Of a DNA stretch of 64,000 nucleotides, positions 34,895 to 44,050 are shown piece after piece. This DNA comes from Fusobacterium sp. JB019 (lineage in GTDB: Bacteria > Fusobacteriota > Fusobacteriia > Fusobacteriales > Fusobacteriaceae). The notes under the pieces are model-generated. The model worked only from the letters and a program-made list of their open reading frames with translations, did not search any database and was not told the origin of the DNA. The stretch spans positions 62,001-126,000 of the forward strand of contig JAUTCN010000003.1 of assembly GCA_030673965.1 (NCBI GenBank), in the 5' to 3' direction. How positions within the stretch are numbered: the stretch's first letter is position 1; each line of letters begins with the position of its first letter. Made by a program: the position numbers and the translations under genes.

Positions 34895-36001
34895 TTAAGC
34901 TATTTTCACAAATTCAACTAAAATATTTACAACTTTTACCAACTCTTCAATAGAAACTTCTTCTTCCAAACTATGAGCTTTTTCCATACCACAAGAAAAA
35001 TTAATTGCCTTAATTCCATTTTCTATCATAATATTTGCATCGCTTCCTCCACCAGAAGCACATATTTTTGGATACACCCCTTTATTTTCACAAGCTATTT
35101 TTAATTTTTCTATAAATTCATCTTTTTCTGAATATTTATAGCTTTTATATGTTTCACTAAAACCACCTTTAAATTCTCCATTATATTTTTCACAAGCTTT
35201 TTCTATTTTTTCCAACATATGATCCATTTGTTTTTTTAATTTTTCAGGATTTAAACTCCTTACTTCCCCTAATATTCTAGTTTTTCCAGAAATTATATTA
35301 GTTGCATAATCAGAAAACATACCCGAAATATTTGCTGTTGTTTCTTTATCTATTCTTTGAAGTTTCATATTAGAAATAGCCTCACAAGCCATTCTAACAG
35401 AACTTTTACCTGCTTCTGGATTTGAACCAGCATGAGAACTTGTCCCTATAAAAGTTCCATCTAAAACTACATGCCCTGGAGCTGAATTTATTATTTTTCC
35501 TGCTTTCCCTCCAACATCTAAAATTATTCCACTCTTAGAATTTATCCGAGAATAATCTAAACTTAAAGCTCCTTTCAATCCCATTTCTTCAGCAACAGTA
35601 AAAATAAATTCTATTGTAGGAGAATCAATTTTCTCTTCTTTAATCCTTCTTAAAAGTTCTATTATTACAGTTATTCCTGCCTTATCGTCCGCCCCTAATA
35701 TTGTATCTCCAGAAGATAAAATTTTACCATTTTTTATTATAGGTTTTATTCCAATTCCTGGCTTTACTGTATCCATATGAGCTGAAAACATTATTGGTTC
35801 TTTTTTATTATTCCCTTCAAAAGTACAATAGAGATTTCCACTATTTCCACCAATACTCTTCCCCGCCTCATCAAAATAAACACTACATCCTAGTTCTTTA
35901 AAGTCTTTGGCTAATTTCATGGCAAAATCTTTTTCTAAATAACTTTCACTATCAATTGCTACATATTTAAAAAACGTTTCAACTAATCTTTCTTTACTCA
36001 T
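34895..36001 (-). CDS. M20 family metallopeptidase (PepT-like)
   Basis: 368 residues. Metal-binding motifs SAHMDTVKPG (about 75), GADDKAG (about 102), VAEEMGLKGA (about 135), GTSSHAGSNPEAG (dimerisation/active region) and ASGGGSDANI near 320. This set fits the peptidase T-like subfamily, which cleaves tripeptides, rather than DapE. Cytoplasmic, no signal peptide. It is a single gene whose downstream region is the histidine leader promoter. The family role is salvage of amino acids from peptides. Confidence 0.9.
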   Translation of the reverse strand: MSKERLVETFFKYVAIDSESYLEKDFAMKLAKDFKELGCSVYFDEAGKSIGGNSGNLYCTFEGNNKKEPIMFSAHMDTVKPGIGIKPIIKNGKILSSGDTILGADDKAGITVIIELLRRIKEEKIDSPTIEFIFTVAEEMGLKGALSLDYSRINSKSGIILDVGGKAGKIINSAPGHVVLDGTFIGTSSHAGSNPEAGKSSVRMACEAISNMKLQRIDKETTANISGMFSDYATNIISGKTRILGEVRSLNPEKLKKQMDHMLEKIEKACEKYNGEFKGGFSETYKSYKYSEKDEFIEKLKIACENKGVYPKICASGGGSDANIMIENGIKAINFSCGMEKAHSLEEEVSIEELVKVVNILVEFVKIA

Positions 36002-36020
36002 ATAAATCCTCCTAATAAAA

Positions 36021-36064
36021 AATTCCAGTATAATTATTTAGGATAGTTATACTGGAATTTTATT
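36021..36064 (-). terminator. terminator after the ClC gene
   Basis: AATTCCAGTATAA / TTATACTGGAATT with a 13-base loop; T-rich on both sides. Confidence 0.82.
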
Positions 36065-36095
36065 ATTTTGTCAAATTTATTTTTTTGTTTTATAC

Positions 36096-37682
36096 TTAAT
36101 TTTGTCTATCTATAATTATTTTTTCTCCCATTTCCATTAACTTCAAAGTCATATTATTAGCTGTTCCTTCATCTGTTAAAATAACAACTATATCTCCACT
36201 TTGAACCTTATCATTTCCATTAGGAATAATTTCTTCTTCTCCTCTTTCTAAAGCAACCACCAAACATCCTTCTGGCCATTCTATATCTTTGATACATCTA
36301 TTATCAAATCTTGTATCTGGTCCAACAGCAATTCTTGTGATCACCTTTTTCTTACAACGTCTTTCTTGGAATTTTGTTTTTGGTAACATATTTAGAAGCA
36401 AAATATCATATATTGGTTTCATTTCTAATAATTCTGAAATTAAGAAAGTAGCCATACAAGTTACTACTAAAGGAAAGAAATGAGCAAAAGAACCAGTCAT
36501 TTCTAGAATCAATATAGTTCCTGTTAGAGGTGATTTAACAACAGCTGTTAAAAAAGCTGCCATTCCTAAAATAACAAAATAAACTTCATAACCTGAAGTT
36601 AGACCATGAAAATGATTTATTACAAACATTCCAAAAAACTTTCCAACTAAAGCCCCTAAAACTAATATTGGTAAAAATATTCCACCTGGAGCACCAGAAC
36701 CATAACACATTAATGTAAATACAAATTTTAAAATAAATAATATAATCAATGTTTTATATGCAAAAGGCTCGTGAATTATTTTTTCTGCTAATCCATGCCC
36801 TCCTGAAGTAACATCCATACAAAACAAGCCTAACGCAATACTTGTAATTACTACAACTATTGGTCTAATCATTGGAGGGATTTTTATTTTTGAATATAAT
36901 TTTTGAAAATAAACAATTCCATCAGAAAATAATTTACCTAAAATAGTTACAATAACTGCAAAAATCAACAATAAAAAATAATATTTTAATTGATATATTG
37001 TAGTAACATCCTTCAAATCAAAACTTGTCCCAAATCCAAAAAAGAATTTAGTAACAAATTCAGCACATACAGAAGCTATTAAAATACAAGTAATTAAAAG
37101 TGGTGACATAAATTTATGAATTTCTTCTATGGCGAAAACAACCCCTGCAAATGGAGCTCCAAAAGCTGCAGTTAATCCTGCACTGGCCCCGCAAGTCACT
37201 AAATATTTTTTATCATAATCTTTTCTTTTAAAAATATCAAAGATTCCTCTTCCTAATTCAGCTCCAAGTTGAACAGAAGGACCTTCTCTACCCATTGACA
37301 TTCCTGTTCCTATTGCAACAACTCCACCAAAAAATTTAGTTCCCAATTCTCTTGCCCAATTAAAATCCATTTGTCTTGCTATTATTCCCTTTACTTGAGG
37401 AATTCCACTCCCTTTTACCATGGGATACTTAACTATTATGAATCCCAAAATCAAAGAAGTTACTATAGCAAATAAAATCAATATTCCAATAGTTTCAAAG
37501 TTTAAATTATTCCTTGCATAAGTATAATAAAAATTTCTATACTTATTTGTAAAATCTAGGCATATTCTATATGCCACTGCTACTATTCCTGATAAAAGCC
37601 CCACAATAGCTGCTAATAAATAAAGATCCATATGGGATCTCAAATAGCTTCCTACCGCTCTTCTCGCCGTGTCCCTTTTCAT
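36096..37682 (-). CDS. ClC-type chloride channel/antiporter with C-terminal TrkA_C domain
   Basis: 528 residues. The ClC core has the selectivity motifs GSGIPQVKG, GREGPSVQLGAELG (gating Glu present) and GAPGGIFLPILVLGAL. A Glu-Glu pair follows VVFAI, so the intracellular proton-gate acid is present and H+/Cl- antiport is expected. C-terminal residues about 440-528 form a TrkA_C-like regulatory domain (RIAVGPDTRFDNRCIKDIEW, VQSGDIVVILT). Roles in acid resistance or ion balance are typical. Single gene with terminator. Confidence 0.93.
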   Translation of the reverse strand: MKRDTARRAVGSYLRSHMDLYLLAAIVGLLSGIVAVAYRICLDFTNKYRNFYYTYARNNLNFETIGILILFAIVTSLILGFIIVKYPMVKGSGIPQVKGIIARQMDFNWARELGTKFFGGVVAIGTGMSMGREGPSVQLGAELGRGIFDIFKRKDYDKKYLVTCGASAGLTAAFGAPFAGVVFAIEEIHKFMSPLLITCILIASVCAEFVTKFFFGFGTSFDLKDVTTIYQLKYYFLLLIFAVIVTILGKLFSDGIVYFQKLYSKIKIPPMIRPIVVVITSIALGLFCMDVTSGGHGLAEKIIHEPFAYKTLIILFILKFVFTLMCYGSGAPGGIFLPILVLGALVGKFFGMFVINHFHGLTSGYEVYFVILGMAAFLTAVVKSPLTGTILILEMTGSFAHFFPLVVTCMATFLISELLEMKPIYDILLLNMLPKTKFQERRCKKKVITRIAVGPDTRFDNRCIKDIEWPEGCLVVALERGEEEIIPNGNDKVQSGDIVVILTDEGTANNMTLKLMEMGEKIIIDRQN

Positions 37683-37811
37683 AAAAATCTCTCCTTAACC
37701 TTTTTTTACTTTCTTATGCTTTATTTTTAAAACATATGTTCTTAAAATACCACTTTTTACGAATAAAATCAACATTTTTTTGTCGTTTTCTCATAAATTT
37801 ATGTTTTTTTA

Positions 37812-40379
37812 TTAAAATAATACTTTTATATTTTCAGTAGCATATATTTTTTTGCCATTTTTTAATTTATTTAAACTGTTAATTTTTTCTCTTCTTGATA
37901 ATTTTTTTGACCATATATCTTGCTTTGTTTTTAAATCTTCTTCATCTATTATTTCAACATTATCTAAAACTTTATATTCATCAAATATATTTTTAAATCC
38001 TGAAACTTTAATATCTTTTTTACTTAATATCAAACTATTCATAGAATATTTTTCTGCCTTAGCATCTAAATATATATAAAAACTATAACCTTCTTTTATT
38101 TCATTTGAAATATCTATGTAGTTCGCTAACTCTTTTCTTTTATAAGAATTAATCTTAGTAACTAAAAGACATTTTTTGCCTATACTTCTATAATACAACG
38201 AAATTGTTTTTATTAATATCCCTATTCCTCTATTATGCTTATAAACGCCCAATATTTTTTGCTTATCCTTAAAAATCCCTCTTAATATTTTCTTTTGAAA
38301 TAAATTATAATTTAAGTCTCCTAACAAATAATTTTTTATTTCTCTAAAAATTTCTCCATCTTTTAATTTATAAGTTTCAAAATTATAATCTCTTTCTATT
38401 TTTATATAAACATTAAAATTTTCATCTGTACTTATAATTTTTTCTAAAGAAATTTTAAAATTATAACCAAAATATTCTCTAGCTTTTGTTAAAATATAAG
38501 AAACTACTTCATCTAATTCTCCAACTGTAATTTTTCTATCTGTAACATAAATTTTATCTTCATTATAAACTAAATTTAAGTTATCGCTTATTTCTTTTCT
38601 TGTATAAAAAACTGTTTTTATAGGATATTTAACATCATATACTTCAATATTTTTAATTACTTCTGTATTTTCATATTCTGATTTTTCAACAGATTTCTTT
38701 ATATCTTCTACAAATATTTTATATTGATATCTACTTCTATACCTTTCCATTTTTAATTTAAAAGCTATATTCAATGTATAACTTTCTCCTATAAAATTAT
38801 ACATATCTTCAGCATTAAACCAAACACAATTTTTTATTTCTATATTATTTTTTAGTAAATTAAACATTAAATGATTTTTTTCTTTACCTATTTTTCTTAA
38901 ATTAGAATAAGTACAATTTTCAAGAGAAAAAATTGGCATAGAATTTCCAAATCCAAAAGGCTCTAACAAAGATAACTCATCTAAAAAATCATATGATATT
39001 TTATGCATTCCTATTTTTTTATCTATTTTTATCGGCTTCAATAAAAATTTATCCCCTAAATGTTCTTTAACATATTTATCTAATCTAACTTTAAATTCTT
39101 CTATATTAGCAACATCTATCGAAAGACCTGCTGCACCAGCATGACCACCATATTTTAAAAATAACTCTCTCATAGAATTTAAAGCTTGAATAATATTAAA
39201 TCCCTCTATACTTCTACATGATCCTACTGCTATTCCCTCTTCTTTTTTTATGTCTAATATTACTGTAGGCCTATAATATCTATCCACTATTTTAGAAGCA
39301 ACTATTCCTATTACACCACTATGAAAGCCCTCCCCCGCAACTATTATAGCCCTTTTTTTAAATATTTTTTTATTTTCAACTTCATATTCTACCTTAGATA
39401 ATATATTTTCTTGTATTTCTTTTCTCTCTTTATTATTATTTAACAATTCATAAGAAATAACATCACATTCTTTATTATCTTCACTAATCAATAATTTTAC
39501 GCTTTTCTTTGCATCTTCTAATCTTCCAGCTGCATTAAATATTGGAGCTATTCTAAATCCTATATCATAAGTATTATATTCTCTCGTTCCACTATTTTCA
39601 TAAAGTTTTCTCAATAAAAATTTTAATCCTCTCCATTTAGTTTTTTCTAAACATTTAAGTCCATTCTTTACTATAATCCGATTATCTTCAACTAAAGGTA
39701 CTATATCTGCAACTGTACCTATTGCAACTAAATCAATATATTTATAAACTTTCTCTTCTATATCTAATTTTCTATATAGACCAAGTATCAACATAAAAGC
39801 TGTTCCTACTCCTGCCAACTTGTCAAAAGAAAAATTATTTTCTTTTCTTTTACAATTAATAATGGCCAATGCTTTTGGCAATTCATTATTAATATCATGA
39901 TGATCTGTAATAATAATATCCATACCTATTTCATTTGCATATTCAATTTCTTCAACAGAAGATATACCGCAATCAACTGTTATAATTAAATCTAATCCTC
40001 TACTTTTTATTTCTTTTATGGCATCTTTATTTAATCCATAACCCTCATCTCTAAGGGGAATATAATAATCCACATTTATTCCAAGTTCTTGAAAAGCTAA
40101 ATATAAAACTGTAGTTGAAGTTACTCCATCAACATCATAATCTCCATAAATACATATTTTTTTATTTTCTTCTCTTAATTTTAATATTAAATCAATAGTT
40201 CTATCCATATCTTTTAAATCAAAAGGATTTCTCAAATCTTTTAAATCTGCATTTATAAATTTTTCAACATCTTCTTCAAAAACTCCTCTTTCTTCTAAAA
40301 TAGAAAGAATATCTTTACTATATTTACTATTTTTATAATGATTTCCTTTTTCTTTATATATCCATCTAGTATCCCTCAT
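37812..40379 (-). CDS. recJ: single-stranded-DNA-specific exonuclease RecJ
   Basis: 855 residues, longer than the E. coli enzyme (about 577). DHH core: IYGDYDVDGVTSTTVLYLAF (about 77), VDCGISS, TDHHDIN, with a DHHA1 motif YGGHAGAAGLSID (about 418) and an OB-like domain to about 570. The extra C-terminal part of about 280 residues holds a possible regulatory region as in Gram-positive RecJ; GVYKHNRGIGILIKTISLYY looks like a degraded helicase-like P-loop region. RecJ digests 5' ends in recombination and mismatch repair. Its C-terminal extension is unassigned. Confidence 0.93.
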   Translation of the reverse strand: MRDTRWIYKEKGNHYKNSKYSKDILSILEERGVFEEDVEKFINADLKDLRNPFDLKDMDRTIDLILKLREENKKICIYGDYDVDGVTSTTVLYLAFQELGINVDYYIPLRDEGYGLNKDAIKEIKSRGLDLIITVDCGISSVEEIEYANEIGMDIIITDHHDINNELPKALAIINCKRKENNFSFDKLAGVGTAFMLILGLYRKLDIEEKVYKYIDLVAIGTVADIVPLVEDNRIIVKNGLKCLEKTKWRGLKFLLRKLYENSGTREYNTYDIGFRIAPIFNAAGRLEDAKKSVKLLISEDNKECDVISYELLNNNKERKEIQENILSKVEYEVENKKIFKKRAIIVAGEGFHSGVIGIVASKIVDRYYRPTVILDIKKEEGIAVGSCRSIEGFNIIQALNSMRELFLKYGGHAGAAGLSIDVANIEEFKVRLDKYVKEHLGDKFLLKPIKIDKKIGMHKISYDFLDELSLLEPFGFGNSMPIFSLENCTYSNLRKIGKEKNHLMFNLLKNNIEIKNCVWFNAEDMYNFIGESYTLNIAFKLKMERYRSRYQYKIFVEDIKKSVEKSEYENTEVIKNIEVYDVKYPIKTVFYTRKEISDNLNLVYNEDKIYVTDRKITVGELDEVVSYILTKAREYFGYNFKISLEKIISTDENFNVYIKIERDYNFETYKLKDGEIFREIKNYLLGDLNYNLFQKKILRGIFKDKQKILGVYKHNRGIGILIKTISLYYRSIGKKCLLVTKINSYKRKELANYIDISNEIKEGYSFYIYLDAKAEKYSMNSLILSKKDIKVSGFKNIFDEYKVLDNVEIIDEEDLKTKQDIWSKKLSRREKINSLNKLKNGKKIYATENIKVLF

Positions 40380-40451
40380 AATATTCTCCCCCTTTATTTT
40401 TCAATCTATATTATACACTAATTTATTTAAAAATATAAATATATTTAAATA

Positions 40452-40490
40452 AATAGGAGTATTGTTTTAAGACAATACTCCTATTTATTA
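40452..40490 (-). terminator. terminator after the nucleosidase gene
   Basis: AATAGGAGTATTGT / ACAATACTCCTATT with a 6-base loop; minus-strand flank TATTTAAAT gives a moderate T-run. Confidence 0.75.
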
Positions 40491-40503
40491 ATTTAATCTT
40501 GAA

Positions 40504-41259
40504 TTATATATTTTTTAACATTAACTTAACTATTCTAGCTGAATTATTAGCTGCTATTATTTTAAATTTAGGATAATCCATATGAGAAGAATCATCTGCT
40601 TTATCAGATATTGATCTTAAAACAACAAATGGAATGCCGTATATTTGGGAAACCTGAGCTACTGCTGCTCCTTCCATCTCCACTGCTTTTGCATTAAAAA
40701 TAGCACCTATTTTTTGTACTTTTTTTCTATTTGTTATAAACTGATCTCCTGTAGCTATAATTCCTAATTTAACTCTATCTTCTCCAACTACATTTATTGC
40801 TGCCTTTCTTGCTATTTCTATTAATTCTTTGCTACTTTTAAAAATAACTTCTTTCTCTCCTTCTACTAATCCAAGAGGACTTCCAAAAGCAGTACAATCA
40901 AAATCATGTTGAACTAACCCTTTAGCTATAACTATATCTGCTATATTTAAATTTTTATCAATAGCACCTGCTATCCCTGTAAATATAATTTTATCTACCT
41001 TAAATTCTCTTATTGCAACATCTGCTCCTATGGTAGCATTAACTTTTCCAACACCCGATTTAAATAAAACTATTTCTTTTCCATCTAAATTTCCTTCATA
41101 ATAAACTATTCTTCCTATCTTAGTTTCCTTTACATCCTTCATTCCTTTTTTTAACAAATCAATCTCTTCATCCATAGCTCCCATTACAGCTATCTTAGAA
41201 AAAGTAATTACACTAAACATAAAAAAAGCTACAACACTAAAAAATATTTTTTTCATCAT
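40504..41259 (-). CDS. mtnN: 5'-methylthioadenosine/S-adenosylhomocysteine nucleosidase with signal peptide
   Basis: 251 residues. The catalytic domain starts KIAVMGAMDEEIDLLKKGM and has FTGIAGAIDKNLNIADIVIA, VEMEGAAVAQV (substrate Glu) and LRSISDKAD (catalytic Asp). It splits MTA, SAH and 5'-deoxyadenosine. Unlike the usual cytoplasmic enzyme, about 21 residues precede the fold start (MKKIFFSVVAFFMFSVITFS), a clear Sec signal peptide, so the protein is predicted to be periplasmic. SD GGGGGAATG overlaps the double-Met start. Confidence 0.92.
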   Translation of the reverse strand: MMKKIFFSVVAFFMFSVITFSKIAVMGAMDEEIDLLKKGMKDVKETKIGRIVYYEGNLDGKEIVLFKSGVGKVNATIGADVAIREFKVDKIIFTGIAGAIDKNLNIADIVIAKGLVQHDFDCTAFGSPLGLVEGEKEVIFKSSKELIEIARKAAINVVGEDRVKLGIIATGDQFITNRKKVQKIGAIFNAKAVEMEGAAVAQVSQIYGIPFVVLRSISDKADDSSHMDYPKFKIIAANNSARIVKLMLKNI

Positions 41260-41358
41260 TCCCCCATTTTTATTTTTTTCTTATTTCCAAATGAAAGAAT
41301 ACACCTTTTTTTCTTTCTTGTAAAGATTTTTTTAATTTCTTAATTTTCTATTAATTTT

Positions 41359-41387
41359 TTGCTTTATATATACTTTCATTGTAAAAT
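41359..41387 (+). promoter_or_regulatory. sigma-70 promoter of the two-component/CcdA-thioredoxin operon
   Basis: TTGCTT, 17-base spacer, TAAAAT, about 30 bases before the GTG of the regulator gene. Confidence 0.65.
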
Positions 41388-41416
41388 TAAATTAATAAAT
41401 AGGGAGGTGTTATTTT

Positions 41417-42103
41417 GTGAAATTATTAATCGTTGATGATGACAAAGATATCTTAAATATGATTAAAATATATTTAAGTTCTGAAGGATATGAAATATTA
41501 GAAGCAAATAATGGTTTAAAAGCTTTAGAAATATTAGATAAAAATCCTGATATAGCTCTTATTATTTTAGATATCATGATGCCTAAATTAAATGGTTTTG
41601 ACACTTGTGAAAAAATAAGAAAAAAATATACCATGCCAATAATTTTTTTAACTGCAAAAATGGCTGAAATTGATCAAATTTTAGGATTTTCATCTGGTGG
41701 AGATGATTATATTATAAAACCTTTTACTCCAATAGATCTTTCTCTTAGAGTTAAAGCTAATATTAGAAGATATTTTAATTATTCCAAATCAAATATGGAT
41801 GATTCTATAATTGAAATTGGTGATTTATGTATAAATACTAATGCTCATATTATCACAAAAAATAAGCGACTTTTAAAATTAACTAAAACTGAATTTGGAA
41901 TTCTTCAATTACTTGTATCTAATAGAGGAAGGATTTATAGTATTGAACAAATTTATGAATATGTTTGGAATGAAAATTGTATTATTAATGTAGATAACAC
42001 TGTTTCTGTTCATATAAAAAAACTAAGAGATAAAATAGAAGATGATGGAAAAAATCCAAAATATATTAAAACTGTTTGGGGAGTTGGCTATCGTGTGGAT
42101 TAA
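41417..42103 (+). CDS. OmpR-family response regulator (ModR-like context)
   Basis: 228 residues from a GTG start with SD AGGGAGGTG. Receiver domain with DDD (7-9), Asp52 (LIILDIMMP) and Lys in IIKPF; winged helix from about 130 (LLKLTKTEFGILQLLVSNRG, NTVSVHIKKLRDKIED, TVWGVGYRVD). It overlaps the kinase gene. Its downstream partners include a CcdA-thioredoxin fusion, resembling the oxidative-damage-responsive ModRS/MsrAB locus known from Fusobacterium nucleatum, although no msrAB gene is present here. Confidence 0.92.
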   Translation: MKLLIVDDDKDILNMIKIYLSSEGYEILEANNGLKALEILDKNPDIALIILDIMMPKLNGFDTCEKIRKKYTMPIIFLTAKMAEIDQILGFSSGGDDYIIKPFTPIDLSLRVKANIRRYFNYSKSNMDDSIIEIGDLCINTNAHIITKNKRLLKLTKTEFGILQLLVSNRGRIYSIEQIYEYVWNENCIINVDNTVSVHIKKLRDKIEDDGKNPKYIKTVWGVGYRVD

Positions 42104-43433
42104 AAAAATTTCTTATTCTATAAATAATTCTTTAAAAGGATATTTAATTTCACGCTTTTTATTTTTTCTTATCCTAAATTTTTCAATTTTTATAGCTTCA
42201 GAACCTCTAGAAAATATAATTGTAAGTCACCACGTAAAAATTCAATTTAAAAAGGATATAAAAGAAATTGATAAAATTATAAATTCTATACAAAATGAAA
42301 TCAAAAAAAATAATTTAACCATCAGCGAATCTTTACATATAAAAGAACTAAACTCTCTTAGAAATTATAAAATATTATTCTTAAATTCTAAAAATTTTGA
42401 TTTAAACAGTTTTGAACTTTTTACTGGAGTAGATTTAGAATATGCTAATTTATTTACTAAAAAATACAATATCCAGTTTAAAAATGAAAAAGGAACTTTT
42501 TATATTCTTCCTTCTAATATTCAAGATATTTTTGGATATTATGACATTATTCTTTTAACAACTTTATTTTTAATTTTAATCGTTGAGATGATTCTTGTTT
42601 TAAAAAAACCTCTTAATTATATAAAAGAAATTGAACAGGATATAAATAAAATTTCAAATGGAAATTTTGAACATCGAATTCCTTTAAGATATTCAAATGA
42701 ACTTACAAAACTTTGTCAAACAGTAAATAAGGCTGCTGAACTTATTTTAAAAACTTTAGAAAATGAAAAAGAAAATGAAATAAAACAAAGAAAATTAATT
42801 ACAAATATGTCTCATGATTTAAGAACTCCTTTAACTTCTATTATAGGATATTTAAATTTAATTTCATTAGAAAATAAATTTACCAATGAAGAAAAAGCAA
42901 AATATATAAGTGTAGCTTTAAATAATAGCTATAGATTAAAAAGTTTAATCGATGAATTATTTTATTATTCTAAACTTATCAACAACGATCTTAAATTAAA
43001 TTTTAATATTATTAATATTGGGTTATTTTTAAACCAATACATTACTGAAGAAGCCTATGACTTAAAAATAAATTTTAATTCTAAAAAAATATTTTTAAAT
43101 CTTGATATTCCACAAACTCAAAGAATACTCGATAATATATTTAGTAATATCCGAAAATATAAAGATAAAGACAGTGAAATAACTATAAAAATAATAAAGA
43201 AAAATAACATGGCCCAAATTATTTTTGAAAATTATACTGAAGAGAACTTAAAAAACAAAGTTCACCTTCTTTTTGAAAGACTTTATGTTTCTAAAGAGGA
43301 AAGAAATGATTCCTCTGGGCTTGGACTTGCAATTGTTAAAGAAATTGTAAAAAGTTTAAAAGGAAATGTTTACGCAGAATATGAAAACAAATTATTTAAA
43401 TTAATTTTAGAATTTCCTATTGTTAATTTATAA
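42093..43433 (+). CDS. sensor histidine kinase (partner of the regulator upstream)
   Basis: About 447 residues from the GTG at 42093, which follows GGGGAG by 9 bases and overlaps the regulator's last codons. Longer frame starts inside the regulator are unlikely. TM1 about 18-38, periplasmic part of about 110 residues, TM2 about 150-170, HAMP, HisKA with His241 (NMSHDLRTPLTSIIGYL), and a HATPase with degenerate N box (DNIFSNIRKYKD) and SSGLGLAIVK. The signal is inferred to be redox or envelope stress from the neighbours. Confidence 0.9.
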   Translation: MWIKKISYSINNSLKGYLISRFLFFLILNFSIFIASEPLENIIVSHHVKIQFKKDIKEIDKIINSIQNEIKKNNLTISESLHIKELNSLRNYKILFLNSKNFDLNSFELFTGVDLEYANLFTKKYNIQFKNEKGTFYILPSNIQDIFGYYDIILLTTLFLILIVEMILVLKKPLNYIKEIEQDINKISNGNFEHRIPLRYSNELTKLCQTVNKAAELILKTLENEKENEIKQRKLITNMSHDLRTPLTSIIGYLNLISLENKFTNEEKAKYISVALNNSYRLKSLIDELFYYSKLINNDLKLNFNIINIGLFLNQYITEEAYDLKINFNSKKIFLNLDIPQTQRILDNIFSNIRKYKDKDSEITIKIIKKNNMAQIIFENYTEENLKNKVHLLFERLYVSKEERNDSSGLGLAIVKEIVKSLKGNVYAEYENKLFKLILEFPIVNL

Positions 43434-43455
43434 AATATTTAAGGAGGAATTATAT

Positions 43456-44031
43456 ATGAAAATAAACAAATTATTATTAGGAGGACTATTTATTTGTTCT
43501 ACCGCATTTGGAGCTACTAAAACATCTCAATTCTCAGTTTTACCTGGTGTTCAATTTGGAGCTACCAAAGAAGATTCTATATCTTCTTTCAGTTTTAACA
43601 TTCTTGGAGCTGAAAATAAAAATGTTTCTGGATTTGATTTATCTTTAATTGGGTATAGAAAGGTTAATGGAGATTTTAGCGGTTGTCATTTAAATATTTT
43701 CCCTGATATCTTTATGGTTGATGGTGACGTTCATGGATTTACGTGGTCTACTTGGAATAATGTAAAAGGAAATTTATATGGGGTCACTCTAGGAGGAGTT
43801 AATACAATTGGACAAGATTCTGGATTTAACCTTGGACTTGTAAATTATGTTCAAGGACAATCAGGAGCTCAAATTGGTCTTTTTAATTATTCTGAAAGTG
43901 TTAAATTTTTCCAATTAGGTTTAGTCAATGGAACTAAAAATATCAACGGAGTTCAAATAGGATTAATCAATTATGCTGCTGATGGACTTGTTCCTGTTTT
44001 ACCTCTTGTAAACTTTAGATACTCTTTTTAA
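43456..44031 (+). CDS. surface-repeat outer-membrane-like protein (LA_2272-type)
   Basis: 191 residues from the ATG at 43456, with SD AAGGAGG 8 bases upstream. Signal peptide KINKLLLGGLFICSTAFGA. The mature part is a glycine-rich repeat of about 20 residues with the theme G-x-Q-x-G-L-x-N (AQIGLFNYSESVKFFQLGLV, NGTKNINGVQIGLINYA) and a C-terminal RYSF ending in Phe, as in outer-membrane proteins. This resembles LA_2272 family surface repeats first noted in Leptospira. Function unknown. It sits between kinase and CcdA fusion in one operon. Confidence 0.78.
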   Translation: MKINKLLLGGLFICSTAFGATKTSQFSVLPGVQFGATKEDSISSFSFNILGAENKNVSGFDLSLIGYRKVNGDFSGCHLNIFPDIFMVDGDVHGFTWSTWNNVKGNLYGVTLGGVNTIGQDSGFNLGLVNYVQGQSGAQIGLFNYSESVKFFQLGLVNGTKNINGVQIGLINYAADGLVPVLPLVNFRYSF

Positions 44032-44050
44032 TAAAATATAAGGAGGGACT

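Noticed and set aside
37790-37811. CATAAATTTATG followed by a T-run as a terminator
   Set aside because: The T-run is on the plus strand, where no gene ends; on the minus strand, where recJ ends, there is no T-run. Probably chance in AT-rich DNA.
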